From Pectobacterium cacticida (lineage in GTDB: Bacteria; Pseudomonadota; Gammaproteobacteria; Enterobacterales; Enterobacteriaceae), in assembly GCF_036885195.1 (NCBI RefSeq), contig NZ_CP133656.1, positions 3,906,001 through 3,970,000 on the forward strand: DNA of 64,000 bases, given 5' to 3'. Both the position numbers and the translations under genes were made by a program. Below the pieces are notes generated by a model that saw only the letters and a list, made by a program, of their open reading frames with translations, had not been told where the DNA came from and did not search any database. Below are positions 17,743-26,694 of this stretch, piece by piece. The stretch's first letter is position 1, and each line of letters starts with the position of its first letter.

Positions 17743-18456
17743 TTAAGGGAGATTCACACCCTCTATTCCGCTGAGCGCGTTCATGAGATTTTGTTGTTGT
17801 ACCGGTAATGCCGCCACGATGCCGTTATAGTGCGCAACCTGCTGCGAGGTTCGAAATTGCACTGATGCGCCATTGAATATGGCTTGATCGCCCTGGGCCT
17901 GAAGGAAATCGCCCACCTGAATTAAACGTTGCGTAAATGCGATAGCATTCGGAATCGCCGGCAACAAGGCATTCGTCGGCTGCGTCACCGTGCGTGCATA
18001 TAGTCGCGCATACGGGATCTTCACCTCTTCAGGCTGTTTTAACTGTCGATAAGCGCTGTCTGCCTGCGCCTTTGCCGCCTGCACATGCTGGCTTAACAGA
18101 TTCATCGTCCCGATAGATTGCTGCAGAGCATCACGCTGTGTCAGATAGTCTTGTGGAATACGAATACGGGATATTTGCTCCAGCAACGGCGTCAAACTAC
18201 CGGAAACGGCCTGGTTAAACTGCTGAGAAAAAGTCGTTAATATATTGTAATCATTGGAAAAATTGCCAAAACTTTTCTTCTGCTCTTCCGTTAACGCGGG
18301 CAGTACACCCTGCTGCGACGGCACATTTTGCAGAAAAGCGATGAATGCCTTTCGCTGCTCGGCCTCATTATCACCACAGGCAGCAAGCTGCATTGCCGCC
18401 ACAATAACCAACACCGGCAGCAGCCAGCGTGAACGAAATGCCATCAACTTTCTCAT
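17743..18456 (-). CDS. yiaF: DUF3053 lipoprotein (YiaF-like)
   Basis: A 237-residue predicted lipoprotein. Its N-terminus is MRKLMAFRSRWLLPVLVIVA followed by lipobox LAAC, with acylation expected at Cys27 and Gly-Asp after it. The remainder is Gln-rich and helical with no obvious catalytic motif. It resembles E. coli YiaF (DUF3053), for example QRKAFIAFLQN and RIPQDYLTQ. AGGAG lies 8 nt before the ATG. Asp at position +3 rather than +2 after the Cys does not give the simple inner-membrane retention signal, so the final membrane is uncertain. Function is unknown. Confidence 0.85.
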   Translation of the reverse strand: MRKLMAFRSRWLLPVLVIVAAMQLAACGDNEAEQRKAFIAFLQNVPSQQGVLPALTEEQKKSFGNFSNDYNILTTFSQQFNQAVSGSLTPLLEQISRIRIPQDYLTQRDALQQSIGTMNLLSQHVQAAKAQADSAYRQLKQPEEVKIPYARLYARTVTQPTNALLPAIPNAIAFTQRLIQVGDFLQAQGDQAIFNGASVQFRTSQQVAHYNGIVAALPVQQQNLMNALSGIEGVNLP

Positions 18457-18612
18457 TCCCTACTCCTAGTCTATTTATTACCCCGCCAACCGCGTTTTAT
18501 TCGGACAGAAGCACGCTGGTGAAGGATTTTCCATGACACAGTTTTCTACGCCATAAGCATAGTCGAATCAGGCCTGCGGTGCAGGAAAGGCTAATTCATC
18601 GCGCGAAAACGC

Positions 18613-18882
18613 GCGCTCGACCCGGAATTAGTCGGCGAGGTATTGAATGTAATAGGGGAACTGGCTCGTGAAGGCATGACGATGCTGATTGTCACCCATG
18701 AGATGGAGTTCGCGCTGGCGGTTTCCGACCGGATAGTCTTCATGGAACAGGGCCGCATTCAGGCGAGCGCGTCTCCAGAGGAGATTTGCGCAAATAATGA
18801 GGCCCCAGCGCTACAACGTATCCGCCAGTTTATGGGCGTGAAGGTCACCACGAATCAGGGCGAGATTCCACTTTGTCGATAA
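18613..18882 (+). pseudogene. 3' remnant of an amino-acid ABC transporter ATP-binding gene
   Basis: The readable frame begins at ALDPELVGEVLNVIGELA, the residues just after the Walker B Asp-Glu of GlnQ/HisP-type ATPases. It continues through the H-loop (LIVTHEMEFALAVSDRIVFM) to a normal end (IRQFMGVKVTTNQGE). Walker A, the signature motif and Walker B are absent, so about two thirds of the gene is missing and the product cannot bind ATP. Immediately upstream the homology stops at a CGCGCG-AAAA-CGCGCG hairpin (18600-18615). It appears to be the scar of a deletion between the DUF3053 gene and the aminotransferase gene. Confidence 0.8.
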
Positions 18883-18928
18883 ATCAACCAAAGATAACCT
18901 CACGTCGAAAGTGCCCTCTTGCTTCACG

Positions 18929-20137
18929 TCAGCAAAGGCGCTTACAGGCCTCGGCAATGTTTTGGCAAGCTAACGCCAACCGTGCATCATCCAGCGCATA
19001 GGCTAAACGCAGGTAGCCCGGCGTGCCAAATGCCGTTCCCGGTAATGTGGCGACATGAGCCGCCGTTAACAGGTAATTCGCAACGGCAGCGTCATCATTG
19101 AGTCGAATCCCCTCGGGGGTAGATTGACCGATAAGGCCGGAACAATTTGCGAAGACATAAAACGCCGCCTGTGGCGATATGGCGCTTAACCCATCGACCT
19201 GTTCGATCAGCGCCATCACCCGACGGCGACGTTTATCGAGGCTGGCCAGCCATTGCGGCAAGAAATCAGCGGGTTGGGTGAGCGCGGCAACGCCCGCCGC
19301 CTGCGCCAGCGAACACGGGTTGGATGTGCTTTGTGATTGAAGAATAGTCATCGCCGAAATTAACCAGGCTGGCCCGGCCGCATAGCCCAGACGCCAGCCG
19401 GTCATGGAAAACCCTTTCGAGAACCCATTCACCGTCAGGATGCGCTCACGCAACGCGGGGGCAATCTGCGCTAGCGTGTAGAAAGGCGCATCGTCATAGC
19501 GTAGCTTTTCATAGATATCGTCTGCGAGCACCAGTACCTGCGGGGCGGTCAGAAGGACTTCTGCCAGCGCCCGTAATTCTTCACGGCTGTACAGCGCGCC
19601 TGTCGGGTTGGAAGGCGAGTTGAGGATCAGCCAGCGGGTACGCGGCGTGATGGCGGCGGCCAGTGACTGCGGCGTCAGCTTCCATCCATCGTCTTCTTGC
19701 GTTGAAACGATTACCGGTTCACCTTCGGCCAACGCAACCATATCAGGATAGGAAACCCAATATGGAGCGGGAATAATCGCTTCCAACCCACGACTTAATG
19801 TGGCCTGGAGTGCATTAAAAATCAGTTGTTTTGCCCCCGTACCGGCAACAATCTCCTGGGGAGTGAAGTTTAGGCCATTGTCGCCAGCGAATTTATTGAT
19901 AATAGCCGTCTTCAGTGCGGCGGTCCCGCCAACCGCGGTGTACTTTGTTTCGCCTCGCTTGATGGCATCGATCCCCGCCTGATTAATCGTCGCTGGCGTG
20001 GCAAAGTCTAGTTCGCCTAAGCCAAGGCTAATAATGTCGGCCCCCTGCTGCTGTAGGGCTCGAACCCGATCGGCAATGGCGGCCGTTGGCGATGGGCGGA
20101 CGCGCTGCATACGCGGCGCGAGAAATTGTGCTGACAT
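18929..20137 (-). CDS. Class I/II pyridoxal-phosphate aminotransferase (aspartate aminotransferase-like)
   Basis: A 402-residue fold-type I aminotransferase. PLP-binding features are visible: N-terminal SLGLGELDFATP, the SNPTGALYSREEL block with the Asn-Pro, VLADDIYEKLRYD with the PLP-contacting Asp and Tyr, and the Schiff-base Lys in NGFSKGFSMTGWRLGYAAGP, followed by RLAYALDDARL with the substrate-carboxylate Arg. These features fit the I-gamma aspartate/prephenate group. As the third gene of the arm starting at pxpA, it probably supplies or removes an amino group in the catabolic pathway; its actual substrate is unknown. Confidence 0.85.
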   Translation of the reverse strand: MSAQFLAPRMQRVRPSPTAAIADRVRALQQQGADIISLGLGELDFATPATINQAGIDAIKRGETKYTAVGGTAALKTAIINKFAGDNGLNFTPQEIVAGTGAKQLIFNALQATLSRGLEAIIPAPYWVSYPDMVALAEGEPVIVSTQEDDGWKLTPQSLAAAITPRTRWLILNSPSNPTGALYSREELRALAEVLLTAPQVLVLADDIYEKLRYDDAPFYTLAQIAPALRERILTVNGFSKGFSMTGWRLGYAAGPAWLISAMTILQSQSTSNPCSLAQAAGVAALTQPADFLPQWLASLDKRRRRVMALIEQVDGLSAISPQAAFYVFANCSGLIGQSTPEGIRLNDDAAVANYLLTAAHVATLPGTAFGTPGYLRLAYALDDARLALACQNIAEACKRLC

Positions 20138-20199
20138 AGTGCTCTCTTGCGTTAAACGCCGCGTTAAATTGAGCGGCGTATCCGTTTGTTTCAGGGAAT

Positions 20200-21123
20200 T
20201 CAGGCCGCTAACGTGATGCCGCTGCGCACGTCGGCGGCGATGCGGCGAAGTTCTGCCTGGGTTTCGGCCATCACCGCTGGCGTGACGTCAATCAGCGGCG
20301 AACGGACATGACCGCCGTTAAAGCCGCGCAGATTCATAGCGGCCTTCACCAATTGCGGTTGACCGTGGCGACGCGCGAGGGCGCGGAATCCATACCATAA
20401 GCGGTGTAGCTCTCTGGCTGTGGTGGCATCGCCGCGCTCAAGCGCGCGGAAGCTGGCTAATACCAGTTCCGGTAACGCTCCGCTGTTGGTGGTGCTAATC
20501 CCATCGAAGCCACACATCATCGGCCCTAAAAATGCCAAATCGGAGGCGCAGAATAGGCGCAGACGGCCGGACAACCGATTAGCGATTTGGTCAATCACGG
20601 TAGGGTTCAGGTCGCCCTGTTTGATCCCTACCACCTGTGGGATATCCGCCAGTTGTTCCAGAAGCACGGGGGGTAAGGTAATACCGATGCCCGGCGCGTT
20701 GTAGACCAGAATCCCGGTTTTAGATAACGGCGCCATTTGCTGGAAAAAGCTCACGATTTGCGCATCGGTAACTTCAGAAACAAAGGGCGGCGTAACCATC
20801 GGCAAGCCGCCGAGATCGCCAGCCAGTACGGTGAGTTCGCGCACCACGCGAACATCCGAACCCGCGCTGCACAGCATGACCGGAACGCGATCGCCCACCA
20901 CCTGCATGACATGGCGGAAAATCGCGGCACGTTCTTCCACACTCAACGCCGGGAATTCGCCATAGGTTCCACCAATCAGGATACCGTCATAGCCCAGCCC
21001 AATGACCCGCTCGATATTGGCGGCTAGCCCGGCGAAATCAATATCGCCTTGCGCGGTAAAAGGGGTCACGGTGATATTAAAAATACCGCGCAATCTTTCA
21101 CGACATTCAATCGTGTCTTTCAT
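20200..21123 (-). CDS. DapA/N-acetylneuraminate-lyase family aldolase or dehydratase
   Basis: A 307-residue TIM-barrel protein of the dihydrodipicolinate synthase superfamily. The Schiff-base Lys is present (QVVGIKQGD), as is the Tyr of the catalytic triad (GILVYNAPGIGITLPP). The GGTYGEFPALSVEER block corresponds to the GTTGE motif. The start ATG 21123 has GGAG upstream and removes a 38-residue extension that lacks family similarity. Biosynthetic DapA is unlikely given the catabolic neighbours. Relatives cleave or dehydrate 2-keto acids, for example pyrroline-4-hydroxy-2-carboxylate deaminase. The substrate is not known. Confidence 0.82.
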   Translation of the reverse strand: MKDTIECRERLRGIFNITVTPFTAQGDIDFAGLAANIERVIGLGYDGILIGGTYGEFPALSVEERAAIFRHVMQVVGDRVPVMLCSAGSDVRVVRELTVLAGDLGGLPMVTPPFVSEVTDAQIVSFFQQMAPLSKTGILVYNAPGIGITLPPVLLEQLADIPQVVGIKQGDLNPTVIDQIANRLSGRLRLFCASDLAFLGPMMCGFDGISTTNSGALPELVLASFRALERGDATTARELHRLWYGFRALARRHGQPQLVKAAMNLRGFNGGHVRSPLIDVTPAVMAETQAELRRIAADVRSGITLAA

Positions 21124-21252
21124 CTTTCTCTCCTTTATAAGCCGCACCGATCCGGTACGACGATGTTGGGGTATTGCTTCGGGCATTTGCCTGCCGATGG
21201 TGCAATCGCGCACGATAATTGCGCATCCTTTGTTCACGCATGTTGCAACGGC

Positions 21253-22029
21253 CTAGAGATGATGTAACTGACTGAGTGGACGAATAGCCACGCCAGCATC
21301 GGTCAGGCGTTCGCGTAGCGTACGCGCGATAGCCACGCCCTGCGGGTTATCACCGTGAACACAAATGGTGTGAATGGGCATTGGGATTTTGATTCCGCTA
21401 ATCGTCCGAATTGCTTGCTCTTCAATCATTTGCAGCGCACGGCTGGCGGCACGTTCGGGATCGTGAATGACGGCATCTGGGAGATGGCGCGGTAGCGTCA
21501 GCCCGTTTTCACCGTAGCTGCGGTCGGCGAACACTTCGCAGGCGACGCGCAGCCCGGCCTTGCGCGCCGCGCGCTCTGTCGCATTGTGCGGCGTCGTGAC
21601 CAGCAGTAGCTGGCGATCCACAGCAAGAATGGCACTGACGATGGCTTCCGATAAGGCGTCATCGTTAAAGGCCTGCGTTGCCATTGCGCCATGTAACTTC
21701 ACGTGGGTCATTGCGTGGCCGCAGACCCGCGCCACCGCCTGCATGGCGCCTAACTGGTACACCACCATCTTGCCGACATCCGCAGGGCTATCGCCGGTAA
21801 TAGTCCGGCGGCCAAACCCCCATAGATCAAGAAAACCCGGATGCGCACCGACGTCCAGCCCACGCGCTTTCGCGTGGGTGACGGTGCGATGCATAACTAA
21901 CGCATCCCCCGCGTGAAAGCCGCAGGCGACATTGGCCGACGTCACGACATCCAACATCGCTTCATCATCACCCACGGTGAATTGACCAAAACTTTCACCC
22001 AGATCTGAATTCAGGTCTACTTCTTGCAT
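21253..22029 (-). CDS. pxpA: 5-oxoprolinase subunit PxpA (LamB/YcsF family)
   Basis: A 258-residue protein of the LamB/YcsF family with the signature MQEVDLNSDLGESFGQF, followed by SANVACGFHAGDALVM, GAHPGFLDLWGFGRR and a C-terminal CVHGDNPQGVAIARTLR. PxpA works with PxpB and PxpC as an ATP-dependent 5-oxoprolinase (pyroglutamate to glutamate). Here pxpA is split from pxpBC and heads the divergent arm, about 125 bp from the transporter start. GGAG precedes ATG 22029. The upstream palindrome at 22048-22059 lies within 20 bp of the start. Confidence 0.9.
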   Translation of the reverse strand: MQEVDLNSDLGESFGQFTVGDDEAMLDVVTSANVACGFHAGDALVMHRTVTHAKARGLDVGAHPGFLDLWGFGRRTITGDSPADVGKMVVYQLGAMQAVARVCGHAMTHVKLHGAMATQAFNDDALSEAIVSAILAVDRQLLLVTTPHNATERAARKAGLRVACEVFADRSYGENGLTLPRHLPDAVIHDPERAASRALQMIEEQAIRTISGIKIPMPIHTICVHGDNPQGVAIARTLRERLTDAGVAIRPLSQLHHL

Positions 22030-22047
22030 GATTGCTCCTCGACACAC

Positions 22048-22059
22048 TTGGTATACCAA
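22048..22059. promoter_or_regulatory. Perfect palindrome TTGGTATACCAA in the divergent promoter
   Basis: A 12-bp perfect palindrome lies between pxpA (start 22029) and the ABC substrate-binding gene (start 22155). It equals the core of the ExuR/UxuR operator (ATTGGTATACCAAT as I remember it), which is bound by GntR regulators of the FadR/FCD subgroup. The locus encodes its own FCD-type GntR regulator at 27650-28327, the obvious candidate binder. Its position would let it control both arms. A neighbouring TGCATGCA (22061-22068) is a second short palindrome. Confidence 0.6.
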
Positions 22060-22154
22060 ATGCATGCAATGAGAATGCCAAGGCATAAAAACCCACATTA
22101 CGCCGCTGGCGCACGCGCCGATAAGAGAATGTTTAACCAGGAGAGAGTGAGCAG

Positions 22155-23204
22155 ATGAAACCATCGATAAAAGCAGGCTGTCTGACATTGGGCCTGTTGA
22201 CCATGAGCTACAGCTTATCCACCCATGCGGAAGAACTTTACTTTGCCAGTTGGGGCGGCGCCTATCAGGATGCGATCCGTGAGGCTTGGTTAAAACCCTT
22301 CAGTAAAGAAACCGGTATTAGTGTCGTTGAAGATACCGACCCGCAGGTCAGCAAACTGAAAGCAATGCTGGATACCAACACCGTGTCATGGGATGTCGTG
22401 ACGGAAAACAGCTCTCGTCTGGCGCGTGGCATTAAACTGGGCGTATTTGAAAAAATCACCCCGGACATGGTCAACCAACAACATGTTATCCCCGGCGCCC
22501 GTAACGATTATGGTGTCCCGTCCGAGATATTCTCCACGCTAATTGGTTTCTCAACTCAGGCCTTTCCAGAAGGCAAACCACAGCCGAAAACCTTCGCTGA
22601 CTTTTGGGACGTGAAGAAATTCCCCGGACAACGTACCTTGCAGGACGAACCCGCCACGGTGATTGAAGCGGCGCTGATGGCTGACGGCGTTAAACCGGCA
22701 GATATCTATAAGACGTTAAGTACTCCGGAAGGGGTCGATCGGGCGATGAATCAGATTAAGAAAATTAAGCCTTACGTGGCGAAATGGTGGAAAAGCGGCG
22801 CGGAACCGGTACAAGCGCTTTCCAGCGGTGAGGTCGTGATGGCGCTGGGCTGGAATGGCCGCTTCCAGTCGGGCATCGACGCGGGCGTACCGATCAAAAT
22901 GTCCTGGGACGATTCCGTCGCACAGGTCGGGTACTTCGCACTGGTCAAAGGGGCAAATAACCGTGACGCCGCGCTGAAGCTGCTTAACTATATTATTTCG
23001 CCGCAGCATCAGGCGGAGTTCAGTAAGTATATCGCCTATGGCCCAACCACCAGCGAGGCCATGCAGTATATCGATAGCGCCCGCCAGCAACGTTTGCCGT
23101 CTACGCCGGAACGGTTGCAGCACACCTTATTTATGGATGCCGAATGGTGGGAAAAAAATGGCCCGGCCATCATCGAGCGCTACAACCAGGTGCGGGCGCA
23201 ATAA
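22155..23204 (+). CDS. ABC transporter periplasmic solute-binding protein (polyamine/opine type)
   Basis: A 349-residue exported binding protein. The signal peptide is about residues 1-25 (cleavage after STHA, before EELYFASWGG). The mature N-terminus LYFASWGGAYQDAIREAW is the hallmark of the extracellular solute-binding family 1 PotD/opine/spermidine type. Later blocks include WDVVTENSSRL, a GVPSEIFSTLIGFS hinge and a C-terminal WWEKNGPAIIERYNQV. It is first in the rightward arm. A stable hairpin after its stop probably keeps its message level above that of the membrane genes. The ligand is unknown; the neighbouring enzymes suggest an amino-acid derivative. Confidence 0.88.
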   Translation: MKPSIKAGCLTLGLLTMSYSLSTHAEELYFASWGGAYQDAIREAWLKPFSKETGISVVEDTDPQVSKLKAMLDTNTVSWDVVTENSSRLARGIKLGVFEKITPDMVNQQHVIPGARNDYGVPSEIFSTLIGFSTQAFPEGKPQPKTFADFWDVKKFPGQRTLQDEPATVIEAALMADGVKPADIYKTLSTPEGVDRAMNQIKKIKPYVAKWWKSGAEPVQALSSGEVVMALGWNGRFQSGIDAGVPIKMSWDDSVAQVGYFALVKGANNRDAALKLLNYIISPQHQAEFSKYIAYGPTTSEAMQYIDSARQQRLPSTPERLQHTLFMDAEWWEKNGPAIIERYNQVRAQ

Positions 23205-23244
23205 CGACATATGAAGCATAAGTTGATTTAGTGAGTCACTGGGC

Positions 23245-23274
23245 GGACGAGGTGCCTTCAACGGTGCCTCGTCC
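23245..23274 (+). terminator. Intercistronic hairpin after the solute-binding gene
   Basis: Outer stem GGACGAGG (23245-23252) / CCTCGTCC (23267-23274), with extra CC/GG pairing inside around a short loop and no T-run. Such structures after solute-binding genes often stabilise the upstream message or attenuate read-through. Confidence 0.45.
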
Positions 23275-23289
23275 AGAACGGAGTGTGTT

Positions 23290-24999
23290 ATGGCGGCAAC
23301 GATATTGACTGACAATCTTACCCCATCCCGGCGGATCCGCTGGCCTGGGCTGGCTCTGGTAGCAACGCTCCCGTTGCTGCTGTTTTTACTGCTGTTTTTT
23401 GTCTGGCCGATTGCCGGGCTGCTGAAACAGGGGTTTCTAGTGCAAGGGCACTTTAGCCTCGAAAATTATCTCCACCTGTGGGATACCCCTATTTACCGCA
23501 TCGTGCTGGAAAATACCTTTGTTATTGCGGTGGCGGTGACGCTGGGCTGCATTGTCATGAGCTATCCGCTAGCCTGGCTAATGGCCTCGGTGCGGCCTGC
23601 GACGGCGAAACTGCTCTTTTTTGCCGTCTTACTGCCATTCTGGTCGAGCGCATTGGTACGAACGTCTGCATGGATTGCGTTGCTGCAACAAAATGGCCCC
23701 CTGAATAACCTGTTGATGACCCTACAGATAACGTCACAGCCGGTTGCTTTCCTCTATAACTTTATCGGCGTGCTGATTGGCATGGTACACGTCCTGATGC
23801 CTTTCGTCGTATTGCCGTTGTACGCCTCATTTCGCTCACTGGACAGCACATTACTGCAAGCGGCACAGAGTTTAGGCGCGGATTCGCTCAGCGTTTTTAC
23901 CCGTATCATCCTGCCGCTGACCCGTCCCGGCGTTGTCGCAGGCGCGGTTATCGTGTTCATGAACGCCGTAGGTTACTACATCACGCCATCGCTGATGGGC
24001 GGGCCGGCACAACGCATGATTGCAGAGCTAATTTCACACAATATTACCGATGAACTGAACTGGGGCATCGCCGCCGCGCTGGCCTGTGTATTGCTGGTCA
24101 CCACCCTGCTCGCACTGTGGCTGTTTAATCGCCTGTTCGGTCTGGACAAACTGATGGAAGGTTCCAGCGGGAAAGGTAGCCAGTCGACCATCGTGGCGCA
24201 ACGCAGCGGCGGCGGGCGCATCAGCGCTGGCGCTGGTGTGCTGGTGGCGCTGTTCCTTATCCTACCGATTGTGATCGTTATCCCGATGAGTTTTGGCACG
24301 ACCAGTTTTCCTACCTTTCCGCCCGCCGAGTATGGCGTGCGTTGGTACATTAACTTTTTTACCGACCGTAAATGGATGCTGGCGCTGGGCGAAAGCGTGC
24401 GCATTGGGCTGATCGTCACCGTGCTGTCGATGGTGTTGGGCGCTACCGCCGCGATAGGCATTCATAAGCTGCGTTCACCACGCAAAAGCTGGTTGGAGAC
24501 GCTGTTTATTGTTCCGATGTCGGTGCCCGCTATCATTACTGCCGTCTCGCTTTATTATTTATGCGGCCCCTTGGGTTTGATCAACAACTCGGTCGCGCTG
24601 ATCCTCGGGCACACCGTACTGGCCACGCCTTATACCTTCATTACGTTACGTGCGGCGCTCAAAGGGTTCGATCCCAGCCTTGAACTGGCAGCCTACAGCC
24701 TCGGGGCGAAACCCTGGCAGATGTTTCGCCGGGTGATGCTGCCGATGCTGCTCCCCGGCATGATGGGCGGTGCGGTGTTTGCCTTTGTCACCTCGTTTGA
24801 CGATGTGGTGATGTCGCTCTTTCTCACCACTATCCGTAATCGAACCCTGCCGAAGCTGATGTATGAAGGGCTGGCATTCGATTTCGACCCAACGGTGATT
24901 TCAGCGTCCTGCATACTGATCGCAGCGACAGCGGGGATCTTGATTTTCCAGAGCCTAATAAAACGCAACGGGGGCAAACATGCGACAAATGCAGGGTAA
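23290..24999 (+). CDS. ABC transporter permease, two permease domains fused
   Basis: A 569-residue inner-membrane protein with two binding-protein-dependent permease units in one chain, corresponding to PotB and PotC. Each unit has an EAA-type loop: LLQAAQSLGADSLSVFTRII at about residue 190 and LELAAYSLGAKPWQMFRRVM at about residue 465. Around twelve hydrophobic segments are visible. GGAG lies 8 nt before ATG 23290. Its 3' end overlaps the ATPase gene by 20 bp. In many polyamine or opine importers these halves are separate genes; the fusion gives fixed one-to-one stoichiometry. Confidence 0.88.
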   Translation: MAATILTDNLTPSRRIRWPGLALVATLPLLLFLLLFFVWPIAGLLKQGFLVQGHFSLENYLHLWDTPIYRIVLENTFVIAVAVTLGCIVMSYPLAWLMASVRPATAKLLFFAVLLPFWSSALVRTSAWIALLQQNGPLNNLLMTLQITSQPVAFLYNFIGVLIGMVHVLMPFVVLPLYASFRSLDSTLLQAAQSLGADSLSVFTRIILPLTRPGVVAGAVIVFMNAVGYYITPSLMGGPAQRMIAELISHNITDELNWGIAAALACVLLVTTLLALWLFNRLFGLDKLMEGSSGKGSQSTIVAQRSGGGRISAGAGVLVALFLILPIVIVIPMSFGTTSFPTFPPAEYGVRWYINFFTDRKWMLALGESVRIGLIVTVLSMVLGATAAIGIHKLRSPRKSWLETLFIVPMSVPAIITAVSLYYLCGPLGLINNSVALILGHTVLATPYTFITLRAALKGFDPSLELAAYSLGAKPWQMFRRVMLPMLLPGMMGGAVFAFVTSFDDVVMSLFLTTIRNRTLPKLMYEGLAFDFDPTVISASCILIAATAGILIFQSLIKRNGGKHATNAG

Positions 25000-25981
25000 A
25001 GATGTGGCACTTAATGGCATTCGCAAAACCTATGGTGCGACAACGGCGCTACCGTGTATCGATCTACAGGTTGCGCGTGGCGAGTTCTGTACACTACTGG
25101 GTGCCTCCGGTTCCGGCAAAACGACGTTGCTGAAAGTGATTGCCGGATTTGAACGGCCAGACAGTGGTCGCGTACAGATTGCCGGTAAAGATGTGACGCG
25201 CGAACCGATTGCCAACCGCAACATCGGCATGGTGTTTCAGAACTATGCGCTCTTTCCGCATATGTCCGTCTTCGAGAATGTCGCGTTTCCGTTGCGTATG
25301 CGCCGTCTAGCGAAGGTCGATATTGAGCGTCGGGTCAACGAGGCGCTGGCGCTGGTGAGCCTACAGACATTAGACAAACGTCTCCCTGGCGAGCTTTCCG
25401 GCGGGCAGCAGCAGCGCGCGGCATTGGCCCGTGCGCTGGTCTTTAATCCAGATATTCTATTAATGGACGAACCACTCGGCGCACTAGATAAAAATCTACG
25501 CCAGTCGATTCAAATACAAATTAAGCAACTACACCAGGAATTAGGGCTGACGGTGGTATTTGTCACCCACGATCAGGAAGAAGCGATGAACCTCTCCGAT
25601 CGCATCATCATCATGGATAAGGGGGAGATTGTCGGCGATGGCACGCCACAGGGCCTTTATCATCAGCCAAAGAGCCGCTTTGTCGCCGGTTTTCTGGGGG
25701 AATGTAACTTCCTTCCCGGCAACGATGCCAATACGTTAGGCGTACGGCCTGAACATATGCTGGTTGGACGGGAAAGTGCGAAAGCGGCCTGTCGCTATCA
25801 GGGCCATGTCGTCATGGCGACTTTTTGCGGCCTGCACTGGAAACTCTTGATTAAACATCAGGGGCAAGTGCTCATGGCCTATGCGCCAGTGGATCTCCCG
25901 GAGCAGGAACGCCAGTCAGGGCAAATCATCAGTTTTGGTTTTCAGCCGGAACAGGCGATGACGTTCAGGGAATCCGCATGA
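24980..25981 (+). CDS. ABC transporter ATP-binding protein (PotA type)
   Basis: A 333-residue ATPase that powers the importer. Walker A is GASGSGKTTLLKVIAGFERP at about residue 37, the Q-loop is MVFQNYALFPHMSVFENV, the signature is LSGGQQQRAALARAL, Walker B is ILLMDEPLGALD and the H-loop is FVTHDQEEAMNLSDRI. The last 90 or so residues form a TOBE-like domain (LGVRPEHMLVG), typical of the PotA/MalK/opine group. It overlaps the permease gene upstream and pxpB downstream (ATGA), pointing to one tightly coupled operon. Confidence 0.92.
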   Translation: MRQMQGKDVALNGIRKTYGATTALPCIDLQVARGEFCTLLGASGSGKTTLLKVIAGFERPDSGRVQIAGKDVTREPIANRNIGMVFQNYALFPHMSVFENVAFPLRMRRLAKVDIERRVNEALALVSLQTLDKRLPGELSGGQQQRAALARALVFNPDILLMDEPLGALDKNLRQSIQIQIKQLHQELGLTVVFVTHDQEEAMNLSDRIIIMDKGEIVGDGTPQGLYHQPKSRFVAGFLGECNFLPGNDANTLGVRPEHMLVGRESAKAACRYQGHVVMATFCGLHWKLLIKHQGQVLMAYAPVDLPEQERQSGQIISFGFQPEQAMTFRESA

Positions 25982-26694
25982 ACCATTACCCTCGTTTTAT
26001 TGCGGTAGGTGAACAGGCGCTATTAGTCGAATTTGGCGATAGCATCGACGACCGGATCAATGCTCAGGTGTTGGCGCTGGCGGCCGCGCTCAATGGGCTG
26101 CATGGCGTCAGAGAAATCATTCCCACTTATCGTTCCCTGACCATCATGTTTGACCCGTTCATCGTGAACTATGCCGAGCTCAGTCAACAGGTTGCGCAGT
26201 CTCTCAGTCAATGTTCCGCCGCACTGCCACCCTGTCGTCGCTGGCACGTGCCAGTGTGCTACGGCGGCGAATATGGCGAAGATCTGTCTGCACTGGCCCA
26301 AGCGCACGGCCTGAGCCAAGAACAAGTGATTGATTTACACAGTACTGCGCGCTATCGCGTTTACATGGTGGGATTTATGCCAGGGTTCGCCTACCTCGGC
26401 GGATTACCTGAAATATTACACACGCCACGTCGCGCCTCGCCACGTGCGATGACGCCAGCATTCAGCATCAACATTGGCGGGCAACAAACGGCTATCAGTT
26501 CGGTTGCCGGCCCCAGCGGCTGGCACCTCATTGGCCGGACGCCATGGCGCTCGTTTGACCCCCTGCGGCAACGACCATTTTTGTTTCAGGCGGGAGACGA
26601 AATCCGCTTTTCACCGATTACCCCCGCCGAATTCGTTCGGCTAAGCGACGAATGCCGCACGGCGAATGGGTATCCTGCGCCGGAGGTAGCGTAA
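25978..26694 (+). CDS. pxpB: 5-oxoprolinase subunit PxpB (KipI family)
   Basis: A 238-residue allophanate-hydrolase subunit 1/KipI-like protein. Motifs are GEQALLVEFGDSIDDRINAQ, the mid-protein HVPVCYGGEYGEDLSALAQ and the strongly conserved YMVGFMPGFAYLGGLPE, then SVAGPSGWHLIGRTPWRSFD. Together with PxpC it forms the ATP-binding part of 5-oxoprolinase. Its ATG overlaps the ATPase stop (ATGA) and its stop overlaps the pxpC start (TAATG), which implies translational coupling. Confidence 0.92.
   Translation: MNHYPRFIAVGEQALLVEFGDSIDDRINAQVLALAAALNGLHGVREIIPTYRSLTIMFDPFIVNYAELSQQVAQSLSQCSAALPPCRRWHVPVCYGGEYGEDLSALAQAHGLSQEQVIDLHSTARYRVYMVGFMPGFAYLGGLPEILHTPRRASPRAMTPAFSINIGGQQTAISSVAGPSGWHLIGRTPWRSFDPLRQRPFLFQAGDEIRFSPITPAEFVRLSDECRTANGYPAPEVA

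Noticed and set aside
20200..21123. Biosynthetic dapA (lysine pathway)
   Set aside because: The context is a catabolic operon and a second family member lies nearby; nothing points to lysine synthesis.
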